NCBI GenBank assembly: GCA_017165825.1 | Contig: CM029368.1 | Span: 30,832,138 to 30,896,137, forward strand | DNA from: Hepsetus odoe | Taxonomy: Eukaryota > Chordata > Actinopteri > Characiformes > Hepsetidae | Direction: 5' to 3' | DNA length: 64,000 nucleotides | In this document: positions 34,922-45,780 of the stretch, in pieces | How the letters are laid out: each line of letters begins with the position of its first letter | Numbering within the stretch: the first letter of the stretch is position 1 | Notes under the pieces: model-generated | What the model was told of the DNA's origin: nothing | Databases searched by the model: none | What the model saw: the letters and a program-made list of their open reading frames with translations, nothing else | Program-made: the position numbers and the translations under genes

Positions 34922-36803
34922 TCAGCACCTAGTGTTGCATGGGTCCCCAGAAGAGAAGAGGCTGTACACGTTGACTAAAGGAAACATGGTCACAGCTCCC
35001 AGCATTGACCCCAGCTGCACAACTGCTCCACACCACACAAGAGCACTGTGGCCTTCGTCTCGCAGGATCACTGCAACTATTACTTTCACATAAGACAGTG
35101 TGAGAACAAAAAAGGTCCAGGCTGCCACCTGGTGAAGAAAAACAAGCATTACTCCCATATAGTAAAATTCTGAACTGATATTTTCTTCTCTAGAGTTCAA
35201 AGAAAGCCATGATATAAAATTCACACATCAACACACTGAGATGGCACCTAAACGTACTGATCAATTTATCAGAAACACTCATGGGCGTGCCCTTTTGTTA
35301 AGTGCTGCACGTCAAACACTCTAACCGAAACCACAAAACTACTACATCACTGCTGGGCCGAGAATGGTACACAACCCAAATAAAATCAGTGGTGGTCAAA
35401 TGGTGATAGATGGGTTGGAAAGGGACTGGGAAATGGTGCAAAAAGAGGTAAAGGCCACAGCTGTTAACATACAAAAGCACATATGTGTTGGAGTACACCA
35501 ACTCAGTGTATATTGATGGAGGGAAAAATAGAACAAAAAAGAATGAAAAACCCACTGAATTGCATTTAATAAAGACTCACTATAAGAACAGCCCCGGAGA
35601 TGTTATTGACCAGCAGTGGGCAGGGGCTCATCAAAGCCATACCCATTATATAAACCCCAATAATGGAGCCAAAACTAGTTAGAAGCCCCATCAACACCAA
35701 CGACCTGTTGGACAAATAAAGAACTGGTTAGGATTTGTTTGTAATATCAGTCTAAAATCTGACAAAAGTACTATGCAGTATAATGCTACGCACCTTTGAG
35801 AGTAGAACATGGCAACGAAACAGGCTAAAGGGTTTGCTACAGAGGCCATCATGGCAGACCAATGATAAGCTTGGTTTCCATATGGTAGGCATGAGTAGGA
35901 CTGAATGGATGGCAACACAGAATTGGTCAGAGCATTCACCCAAGCCAGGATGATAAAGATATACACCACTTGCATCCAGCTGTAGGTTCCTTTTCCAAAC
36001 CTGCTGTTCATCTGTTCACCATTCAGGGGATTCATCATGGGTTTCTGCTCTGGTCTTTTCTTATCTGAGCTTCTAATTATGCCTTGGTTGTTGTGACTGA
36101 TGTGTCGCTCTCGAGCAGCTGCTGGAAGTTGGTTCAAAAGCAGGAAAGCTACCAGACAAACCAGCATCATGGCTGCCAGGAAGAAAAAGAAGGCATCCGC
36201 TGAGAAATTGGCCGGTAGGTAGAGTGGTACGAGATTGTTAATGGGTTCCCCAGAACCATTCCTTATAACCGTCTCATTGGGATTCAGATTCGGGGTGCCA
36301 TTGACGCAGCGCATGACACCCACGCCCTGAGTGAGAGCCACCAAAGCTGGGACCAGGCCGCTCAAGCCCTCACCTACGTAATAGGTAGTTAAATACTCGG
36401 GTTTGAGTCGCATCATGAAGGGCAGGAAGGTTACAGATGAGGTGCAGTCCACTATAGAGATGAAAAAGGTGAGAAGCAGGAGAGGAACACTGCGCTCAAC
36501 CCCTTGCACCATGACTGTCTCTTTCCAGAAGAAACCCAAGAGAAGGCTTGCCATCGTCCCAAAACTGACAATGAAGTAGATGACGGCGATTTCGTTGAGC
36601 TTTCCCGGACTGAATTGGTGCATCAAGGTAACAAACAGAGGCCCAATGTTCGCTACTTGGATCAGGACAGAGAGGTAGGAGGGAAGAAGCCAGCCTTCAG
36701 GGACCTGAGGAACGATGAGAGGGAGTTCGACCCAAAGACCACAAATGGTCACCCAAGAGCCCATGCCAAACAGGCATGCCAACATGTGAGTGAGCAGAGA
36801 CAT
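34922..36803 (-). CDS. slc52a3: Riboflavin transporter, SLC52A3-like (RFVT3)
   Basis: SLC52 proteins carry riboflavin across the plasma membrane. Three coding exons join in phase on the reverse strand: 36803-35794, 35704-35581 and 35128-34922, giving 446 aa, a normal family length. The chosen ATG (36803) follows CTCAAC and starts MSLLTHMLACLFGMGSW. Typical family blocks are GLWVELPLIVPQVPEGW, DCTSSVTFLPFM, YYVGEGLSGLVPALVAL, NALTNSVLPSIQSYSCLPYG and MSPCPLL, with about ten or eleven hydrophobic segments and a polar loop near residues 235-285. Glycosylation sequons (NET, NGS) lie in the extracellular loop near residues 180-195. VGEGLSGL and the VNVYSLFSS end favour SLC52A3 over A2. An upstream non-coding exon is likely, because an acceptor-like CAG lies just before the ATG exon. 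Confidence 0.88.
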
Positions 36804-39554
36804 GTTGAGCTCTGCTCTGAACCTTTTGAGCAAAATAAGAATAAAAAAAAAAGAATCAAAACAAGAACAAAATCACAATATAGATTAAACACACAAAACT
36901 GAAAAGGGTGATTTTGAGCAGTGCCACAGCACAAGGGTGTCTGACCCTTCCCACAAGGAGCCTGGATGGTTGCAGGTTTGTAATTCAACAAACCAATGCC
37001 ACACTTGACGATCTATTTGAAGAGTGAGGCAGTGTCTTCAGAGATTCGGGTGTGTTCCTACTTGCTCAGAAGGTTTCATCTACAGAAGGACCCAACACCA
37101 ACTGTGGGAAAATGAACCAGCAAATGAACCAAATTTAGTTTGGAATTGACTTGATTACTGCCATCTGAACTGAAATAAGACATCAACCAGCAGCGTACTA
37201 TTGCACAATCAAAAGAAATCTCAGTCTTGGAACAGTGGTGATTCTTCCCAAAGAGGCAAAACATTCAAAACCCCTTCAAGAGCAGGGCAATGACTACTTC
37301 AAATATCTAAAGCAAGCCTTAATCACCTCACATGATCCCATCATTAGAAAGAGACACAATGTTATCTATGTGAGGGCTTCAAAGTAAAAACCAGTCACAC
37401 ACTCATTTTCTAAGCCACTTAAAAAAAAATAAAAAATAAAAAACCTGGGTAATGATATTTGTGCAGCACAGCATTATGTACCAAACACAACCAGAAAAAG
37501 CCATGAGATAGACCATTACAAGAATTGGTAACTTGTTATATTTAACATTTCCTTCTCTTGGTTAACCACTTCTTGGTGAGAAAATATGCTTCCATTATTT
37601 TTAAATATGATTACATCTTTTGCACATCAGCTAAAGTTGCACTTTATAATGACCAACTGCTGACTGATTAGATGTATAACTCACTTCAGTAATAATTATC
37701 CAGCTTCTTCGGTGCATGGTTGAGTCATTGTTAAATGTACAAGATTAAGTCTTACAGATGTCTAAAACCAGCCTGGTTGCTTTTGATATTCCGAAGGTTA
37801 ACTGACGAATTACTGTGGAACCTCTTGAAGCACTTCAAGGAAATGCTGCTAACACTGCTTTAAAGCAGCACCAAATTATTTTAGGAACAATGTCAGGAAG
37901 ACTGTGGTTATTTTGAGTAGGCCAAAGAATTTTAAACATCTGTACACAATGAAGCCTGGGTTAAAAAGCCCGATAAAAATTGATTCTTGCTTTGAACACA
38001 TAACCAGCACACAAGATTGTTCAAAGATTTCCAAAACCTTAACAACATTAGAGTAAAAATACACAACAAGGCATTTATCAAATGCCCAAAAATTATTATA
38101 AATAAGGTAAAGGCTTAATAAACATTCAGAAAATACACATTTATAAGCTTTAAACATATATATAATAGATGAACAGTAGATACTCACAGCCAGGCTGTCT
38201 GTAGGATCTGGGAAGACTTGGATCCCAGGTGAGTTTTATTTGTTACAGATAAGTGGGTGTGCACTGTCTGACCAACCATGAAGATCGCCCTGTTGATGTT
38301 TTATCAAAGTTCACGTTAAAATAAATACTAAAAATTCATCATTAAAGCCAAGATTCTGAGTGAAAGACAACTGCAACAGTTAAATACAAAAAGTATTGCA
38401 TCATATTAAGCAATTAATATTATAGAGCATGATTTATATGTTACGACACTGATAACTCATCAGTGACTTCTTATAGCAGCCGCAGCTTTGTTGGATTATG
38501 TTTAGACTTTGTCATTATATTTCTGTGCAATCTGAGGATTTGTTGAACCTATAGCATTGTACCTAAAACCATTGAAATTAAAAATAAAGCTACGTTGTGT
38601 TGTGCACGATAAGTCACAGACTTTACTGCCGTCAAAACGAGTAACTTATAACTATGTGAGCTTAAGTAACCCTGGTAACTTGAGTAAATCAGTAAAAAAA
38701 AAAAAAAAGCAACTTTAAAATAACAGAACAACAGAAATGTAATTTCTAAAAAAAAATGACTACATAAAATAGAAAGGCTGATAGTTATTATGTGTATTGT
38801 GAGGATTAAATGGAGATGATTGAGTAAATAAACAGGTTTTAAAAAATTCCATTTACTTTCAAGGCCAGAGTGCTCAAAGGCAAATTTAACTGCAAAAGCA
38901 AGCTACTTTCAGTTTGCACTTCCTGTGATTTCCCAAAAACACACAGCTTTCTGACCTACAGTTTGTGTCCACTCATCTATTTAAAAAAGGTTGTTTTTTT
39001 TTTTTTTGTTTAAAATCGAGGCATAATTTTTTTCCAACCTCAAAATAAAAACGTGAATAAGAAAGGTTAAATAAATCATATAATAAAAGAAGGTACAGAT
39101 GAAAAATAACTGCAAACATCTCTTTGAATTCTTCTAGAAAATGTTTTAATCAAATTCAAAAACACATTCAAAAGGTATGAAAAGACAAGAGTTCCCGGAT
39201 TTTCCGCAAAGAAGGTTACAATGTTTTACTCTCATTACCAGAGACAAGATTTTTTTCTTAATTGATGTTTAACTGATGTTTTCTTAATCGGTCACATGAA
39301 GCTGCACTTCATCGATAGGACAAGATTATAATTAAAGATTAAGGCCACCAATGAGAGCCTCGCTTGTGGGCGTACACCTAAATTAGTGCAGAATATACGA
39401 ATAAATCTTAAATGCTATAATTAACAAAAATTATATTAAATGGCATATAGCCTTGGCCCTATGAAACACTAAAAAAGAATGAATGATCAAATCCACAGAT
39501 TTTCATCTTTTTTGGTACGATCTGCTCAGGAACTGCCCAGCTTTAGAAGTTGGT

Positions 39555-39805
39555 TAGTATGTGAAAGTGAAAGTGACGACCCTTGTCACTGCGAGGTCAC
39601 AGGACTGCACACCATGAACCACAACGAAATTGGACCTCTGCTTTTAACCCATGCACACAAACAGCTATTGAAAGCGCCCGGGGAGCAGTGACGGGGACAG
39701 TACCTTGCTCAGGGGTACCTCAGGGCAACCTACTTGTAAGGGAATCGAACCCACAATCTTCCGATGGAGGGCCAACTCCCTAACCACTAGGCCACCGCTG
39801 CTGTA
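39555..39805 (-). repeat. tRNA-derived SINE, family 1 (tail A, reverse)
   Basis: Reading in reverse, it has the head CAGCAGCGGTGGCCTAGTGG, B-box GGGTTCGATTCCC, core CCTGAGGTACCCCTGAGCAA, tail A and the CACTTTCACTTTCAC end. Nearly full length. Confidence 0.88.
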
Positions 39806-40713
39806 AATCATAGAAAAGAACAAGAACCTGGGCATACACCAACATCAGCGATTAGATACAATCAAGAAAGGAAATTAACACTGATTCAGCTGTTTAAGTG
39901 GAATTCATCCACACAGCTACTGAAAACAAAGATTCAAACAGTGAATCACTTAGCCCTTTGGTTTAGCCATAGAACCTGCTACCAATGAAGTGTTAAGTGG
40001 TTGTATTTTAAAACCAAAAGGACCATTGCAGCCATCAGCTACAGTTAATTCATCTTTGATTAACGATCACGTCAAAATGGCCAATAAAGCCAGTGATTAA
40101 TGAAGCTGGTCGATGATTAATGGTCAATACTGCTTTACTAATCAACAGATTTGAGGCTTAATTATTACTTCAAGCCAATTTCTCTAAATCAATTACCAAT
40201 AATAACAATTTTCCTGTCAATTCAGGTAAACTGGGCTTATTTTACTTACAACACAATCAAAAGTATTGAAGAGTTTTACTATTTGACTACATTTGGGCAG
40301 TGTAGCGGATTCTTCAAATTCAAAATCAAATCTAAGGAACGAGAGTTTGATATTCTTTAGTTTTGGTCATTTATGTGATATTTCTACTTTTGTTATATTT
40401 CTTTTTGACCAGATTCCATGATAGATAGGCTTTCTGTGAAATATGGTTTCTCTACCAGCAATAAACTTTCGTGAGCAAAGACGATTATAATCCATTAATG
40501 GCTCAGAGTGTTTTTCACATTTTCCCACGATGGTACAAAACTGACACAAAAAAATTAATAAAAAAAACAAAACAAAAAACCCAACAGCATAGGCAAACAA
40601 AGAACTTTAGACTGAGTATGTTGCACAGTACATGTTCAAAATCAGGCAGAGTTGTACAATTTTATGTCTGCCCCATTTCTAATGATGTTTGGAAGGGGGG
40701 GGAGAGAAAAGAG

Positions 40714-40747
40714 AAAAAAAAAAAAGAAAAAAAAAAAAAAAAAAAAA
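40714..40747. repeat. Poly-A tract
   Basis: About 33 A with a single G, after a G-run and GAGAAAAG. Confidence 0.9.
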
Positions 40748-41788
40748 GGTGAAATTGCAACCTAAATATTGGCTAAAAACGAAAAAAAATTTGGCACAGT
40801 ATTTTAAATTCAGTAAATAAACAAAAGATTGTTGATGAGGTACACCCAGTCCTCTGCACATATGTGCAGTTTCCACTGCAGTGCATATTATAAATTATGT
40901 GGTGTAACATACATGTCTGCTTTATTCTGTAAACACTGCCCGATGACAGTCAGAGAACATAAACCCCCCCCATGTTTTCACTGGTATTTCCATTTTAAAA
41001 GATTTCAACGCTCACATTCAATATATTCCAATAACTGTAAAAAGGTTAAATGGTCCCATTTAACAAAACTGTCAGATGAACTCATCAGACTTTTCAGATT
41101 AAAATTTTTGTTGGAGACCAACACGATTCCCTGTATTACATGTGGTTTGTGTTTATTTGATTGCAACTTGCAGCACAGACAAAGTACTGAGTACATTCAT
41201 GCTTCATCAGTTAAATTTTATGAAAGCTGTATGACTGCTGACTCCTGTCCTTGGAGCAATTCATTTTCGACTTTAAACATAGGTTAATGGGCAAAACGTT
41301 GTGCTTTACCCTATATGAGCACTTCTTTGTTCACCAAGTATTAAGAGGCACTATAACCCTGTTTAAACAGGTTTTTTGTGTGTGTGTTTGCATGGCTTGG
41401 TTCAACAGTTCATTTAGTTGGAGTAGGAAAAGTCCTTTACACTGAAGAAAAAAAAAAAAAAAACTATGTTATATGTCTGAACAATTAGCAATTCATTGCA
41501 TACAAGAGCCTCTAAAAAACTACTGTTTGCTGGTACATACTGGCACAAATCTAACAACCATTTCCCTGAAATAATAGGAAATCGTGCAGCAGTCGGTAGC
41601 CAGCACAGCAAAAAATGGGTTTATGAAATGTACTCAGTACATGTATTTGATCTTTTTGCTCCAAAATGAATGTAAAAGCCGTGACGCTGTTGTGCGCAAC
41701 CTTTTCCTTAATCATGCTTTTAACATTTCCCCCGGTTTAGTCCTCAACACAGGCACAAGGTAAATGTGCATAAGTGCTCACACTGCTC

Positions 41789-42305
41789 TTAGCTGCAGTT
41801 GTTGACACAGTCTTGAGCCCGATGGAAAACCTGGTACACACTGACTAGAGGGAACATAGTAATAGCGCCGATGAGAGAGCCAGCCTGGATGAAGACTCCA
41901 CACCAAAGCAAAGCTAAGTGCCCTGCCTCATGCAGAAGAGTTCCTACCACCACCTTCAGATAGGAGAACAGGCCTGTAAAGATGATCCAGGAGATCACCT
42001 AAAGAAAGAAAACATAAGACAAACCGCTTGAGTCTGCTTTTGTGGTAAGCGAGAAAGACAACTGACTAATTTATGAAACAAAGAATAATTCAACTATTTA
42101 ATGTGATTTGCTGCATGCATATTTTCATAATTTTCAGGAGACAGTGTCCAAAAAAGCATTTTGGAATATTCAGTAAGCCTGGAGAACTATTCCTACTACT
42201 TAAAGAAAACTCAACTAAGCTTTACTAAGAGAGGTCAGACAATGATGAAAAATATCTCTGGGCAAATGGACTTGGCTAGGCAGAATTGTATATATCAAAG
42301 TTTAA

Positions 42306-42355
<50 letters not shown>

Positions 42356-44415
42356 CATGCCTGTAATATGAAGGGTATCATTTATTAAATACTTGATACA
42401 ATTAAAATATTTGAATTAAACAAAAGTAATGATTAAATGTTGGGTAAATTGCTTTTCATAATATAATACACCATTCTTTTACTTACCACTACAGCTACTC
42501 CTGCATTACTTCCCAACAAGGGTGGGCAGGGACTAAGAGCTGCCAGAGCCAGGAGATAAGCAGCAAACACGGCTCCCCCAAGAGACATAATACCAAGGCC
42601 AGCATTAGACCTGATCATGGAGAACAAGCCATTTGAAGTTTATTACAATCAACAAAATATTATATTGGGAAACGTTGCCTATGGTGAAAGGGGATTCATA
42701 TTTTGAAACACAGTCACATACGCTGCGCTGCCAAACTGTTACAATCTACCTTGTAAATACACTTAATGGGGAACACCTTTAGAGGTGCATTATGTAGGTT
42801 TACAATAACAGGCTTCATATCAGGTAAAGTACAAACCTTCAATCCAAAACAAGCCACTACCATGTGACTGTTGTGCTGATAAAAGTCCATAATCCAAAAT
42901 ATTATCTGGTTGTTGGTAACCCTGTGATGGATTTCCTTTGATGAATAGGGTAGCAGCAGCAAGTAAACCTTTTAGCCACTAATAATTTATAGACAGCATG
43001 CACCTAATAAACTTGCTGAGTGTCCTAAGAGAGACAAGAGAGTGTGAAGTGTTTTGAGAACCCACCTTAACAGAACAAACATGGCCACAAAGCATGCCAG
43101 AGGGTTTGCAATGTTTCCCAAGACGACAGAGAGGTGAAACGCCATGGTGCCGTATGGCAGGCAAGAGAAGCTCTGCACGGAGGGCAGCACCCCGTTAGTC
43201 AAAGCGTTGGAGATTCCAAGAAGCAAAAGCAGGTAGATGTTTTGCAATGTCCAGAATGGAACAGCAGGCATCTGCTCCACTTTGACCTGTTCCTCCGACA
43301 ATGTTCCTCCATTTTTTAAAGGGTGGTCCTCCTCTTCTTGGTTCTTCTTCACCTCTTGTTCTGGAGCCTCCGTGTCCTCAGTGACAGCAGGTGTCACAGT
43401 TCTATATGTCAGTGCCAGGAAGGAGAGGGCAGAGATGGTCAGCATGACAAATAGAAACCAGAAGAAGTCCTGTGCAGGGAAGTTCTCTTCCAAATATTTG
43501 GGCTGTGTTCCATTTTCTGTCTTGATGCATTCTAGTTTCCCTACACCCTGCCCCAGAGCCACAATACAAGGAAAGAGCGCACTGAGCCCCTGGCCCACAA
43601 AAAACGTGCGGATGAACTCTGGGGGGTAGCGGTACATGAAGGGCAAAAAGGTAACGTTGGAAGTGCAGCATACAAATGACAACACAAACGTCAGCAGCAA
43701 GAATGGCACTGATCTTTGCTGCCCAGCAACCATTGTCACCTTGAACCAGAAGATGGCAAGAAAGACAGAAGAAACCACTGCTAAGACCTGTATGCTGTGA
43801 ATGACCACACGTTCGTTCAGTCGTCCGGGAGCAAAGTGATGGGTTAAAGTTACTGCCACTGGTCCCAGATTTCCAAAGGCAATGAGCACAGAAAGATAAG
43901 CAGGCAGATTCCATTCTACAAATTGAGAAAATTAAAAACAAAAGATGGTATCAGGTTTGTGATGTTTTTCTCATGCATCTGTTTTGTCATGATCCGGAAC
44001 AGCTCAATACATTCAGCAAAATCTAGTTTTTATCAACTAGAAGTTGATTTAAAAAAAAAAAGTGCTATAAACAAGCCCTTATTAAAATGAATTATTTTCC
44101 ATAAAAAAAAATAAATAAATAAAAAGGCTAAGTTGAGCCAAGAAAGCTGACAGTAGGTAACAGCTATGTTAATACTTATTGATAAAATATAGCAAATAAA
44201 CAAAAAATAAAATACTAAAGCTTGCAGGATAAAGTCATATTTTAATCCACTGTTGACAGAATATTTAAAGATACAAATATTTTACCTTCCGGCAAGATGT
44301 TTACAACCACAGGCAGTTCAACCCAAAGAGAGTTTACAGATATCCATGATCCCATTCCAAACAGGGCCACCAGAATGTGTGTTACAAAGGAATGATTCCA
44401 CCATGTGTCTGCCAT
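41789..44415 (-). CDS. slc52a2: Riboflavin transporter, SLC52A2-like (RFVT2)
   Basis: Four coding exons join in phase on the reverse strand: 44415-44286, 43915-43066, 42610-42487 and 41998-41789, giving 437 aa. The ATG (44415) directly follows an in-frame TAA and opens MADTWWNHSFVTHILVALFG. Family blocks: GMGSWISVNSLWVELPVVV, CCTSNVTFLPFMYR, FVGQGLSALFPCIVALGQGV, SNALTNGVLPSVQSFSCLPY and LSPCPPLLG. The cytoplasmic loop is acidic (EQEVKKNQEEED near residues 220-235). The GQGLSALFPC and CCTSNVTF words and the VYQVFH ending match SLC52A2, not A3. It neighbours fbxl6, as in human 8q24.3. Exons 3 and 4 match the last two slc52a3 exons in phase, and exon 3 matches exactly in length (124 bp). Unlike slc52a3, it has an intron after ...NILPE. 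Confidence 0.9.
42309..42353. repeat. (TA)n microsatellite in slc52a2 intron
   Basis: 45 bases of pure AT dinucleotide in the last intron. Confidence 0.95.
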
Positions 44416-45384
44416 TTAGCTGTGGCTCTCTGGCAAAAACAGAACCTAAGGGAAAATGTACCACGTTATCATCAATAGACTTTCAATAGTACATTACCAT
44501 GTGCTAATTGTGAATAAAATTGTGTTAAAAGCATATAATCAATTCAATCCTGTGTAACATGAGAAGAACGAATGATATACACCAGTCGTATGTACATATG
44601 TAAACAACAGCAGTCAACTGATCTCATTCAAATGAATTGGCAGTAAATCTACCAGTGACAGTGTAGCATAACTAATAAGAAGAAATAAAAATTACAACAT
44701 AAATCACTTGATTAAAGAGTTGGGCAATATGACAATGTGAATCATTACTGTAATAAATGACATCACGTTTATGACCGTATAGTGTTTTCATTATGTGGTA
44801 AATAATGCTGCATGCTTCTTTACAAAGACAGCCTAGTTAGTCCTGTTTAATTGAATAAAAATCATTTAAATACACGCATCATGATTATTTTGTGAAGTAT
44901 CAGTATTTTCCCCATATCTCCAGGGTTAATAATAGACTGTGAAAAGTATTTAATGTTTAAACTTTTTTTATTTAAAAACTTTAACAGGATTAAGCTTGTA
45001 GAAACACAGCAACATATAAAAATAACAGGTAATATGCAGTTTCTTTGCATGGCTGTAGTAAATACATTTCAAATAAGTGTATAAACTAAGCAAACACTAC
45101 ACAAAAAAAAAACACAAAAAAAAAACCCACTTAAAAGACTAAAACAAACAAAACACTGACATTTGGTCATAAACATAAAATAACACTAATGTTGGTCTGA
45201 ACAATCGATCACTACTCAACCAGTTCTTTACCTGAACCTATGAAATGTGTGAAAACCGTTCAAAATTCTCCCCATGACTCTGCATAGCTTCATCGCCTCT
45301 ATACTTCACATCAAGGTTCCTGGTCAAAGACAGACTGTTGATCGACAGATCTTCTGTGGTTCTGGAGTATCTGCTGCAGTTCTA
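44416..45384. other. Short intergenic region upstream of slc52a2
   Basis: Less than 1 kb, AT-rich, between the slc52a2 start and the end of the next reverse-strand gene. It must hold the slc52a2 leader/promoter and the 3' UTR of the upstream gene. A reverse AATAAA (TTTATT on +) is near 44967. No repeat recognised. Confidence 0.4.
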
Positions 45385-45780
45385 CTAGTTTGATTTTAAA
45401 TGCCCCCAACGTGGGTAACGTGTGGTTGGTTCAGTAACAATGCTTGCTGAGCTTTTTTCACTTGGCAAAATAGATTTCAGTTTGGTGATCATGTCTCTCA
45501 TGGAGATGCCTACACTACTAAGCTTGTTGCCTGTGTTGCCAGATATTAACTTCCGGTAAGTTAACTCGTAATGGAGGGCTGCCCGCTTTTGAGCATGGTG
45601 TGCTCCTTCCAATCTCAAGAGCAGTCTATCAACATCTTCCACGCTTTTACAAGGGCCGCCATTTTTAGCTACAGTTGCAAAAATCATTTTCTTCTGAAAA
45701 TGGTCTTGCCTTTGAGCTCTTTGCCTCTGATCAATCATCTGGTTATATCTCCTCTTTTCTTTCAAGAGGACAAATTTGCT
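45385..45780 (-). CDS. Out-of-frame C-terminal continuation of the uncharacterised gene
   Basis: 131 codons open from AGC at 45780 to a stop at 45385, shifted by one frame from the 763-aa model and overlapping its last codons. It has no convincing ATG start of its own. The translation is lysine/arginine-rich and helical (FVLLKEKRRYNQMIDQRQRA), then GGPCKSVEDVDRLLLRLEG, AALHYELTYRKLI and a SMRDMITKLKSIL helix. This looks like a genuine C-terminal domain rather than noise, so the two frames probably form one protein. A one-base indel near 45781 would link them, or splicing of a 56-base segment 45836-45781 (GTATGT...AAAG, phase 0 on both sides). The short length and weak pyrimidine tract argue against the intron. 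Confidence 0.55.
   Translation of the reverse strand, partial: SKFVLLKEKRRYNQMIDQRQRAQRQDHFQKKMIFATVAKNGGPCKSVEDVDRLLLRLEGAHHAQKRAALHYELTYRKLISGNTGNKLSSVGISMRDMITKLKSILPSEKSSASIVTEPTTRYPRWGHLKSN

Larger units (their letters stand above)
36804..41788. other. Region between the two riboflavin transporter genes
   Basis: AT-rich, with A/T runs (near 38694, 38996, 40714 and 41446), one SINE (39555-39805) and no recognisable exon. A donor-like GTGAGTATC on the reverse strand near 38187 could end a non-coding slc52a3 leader exon, but this is weak. The promoter of slc52a3 should lie in the right part of this interval. Confidence 0.45.

Noticed and set aside
43402..43941. 179-codon reverse open frame
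   Set aside because: Shadow frame of the slc52a2 second exon, which has the correct splice phase and family motifs in another frame.
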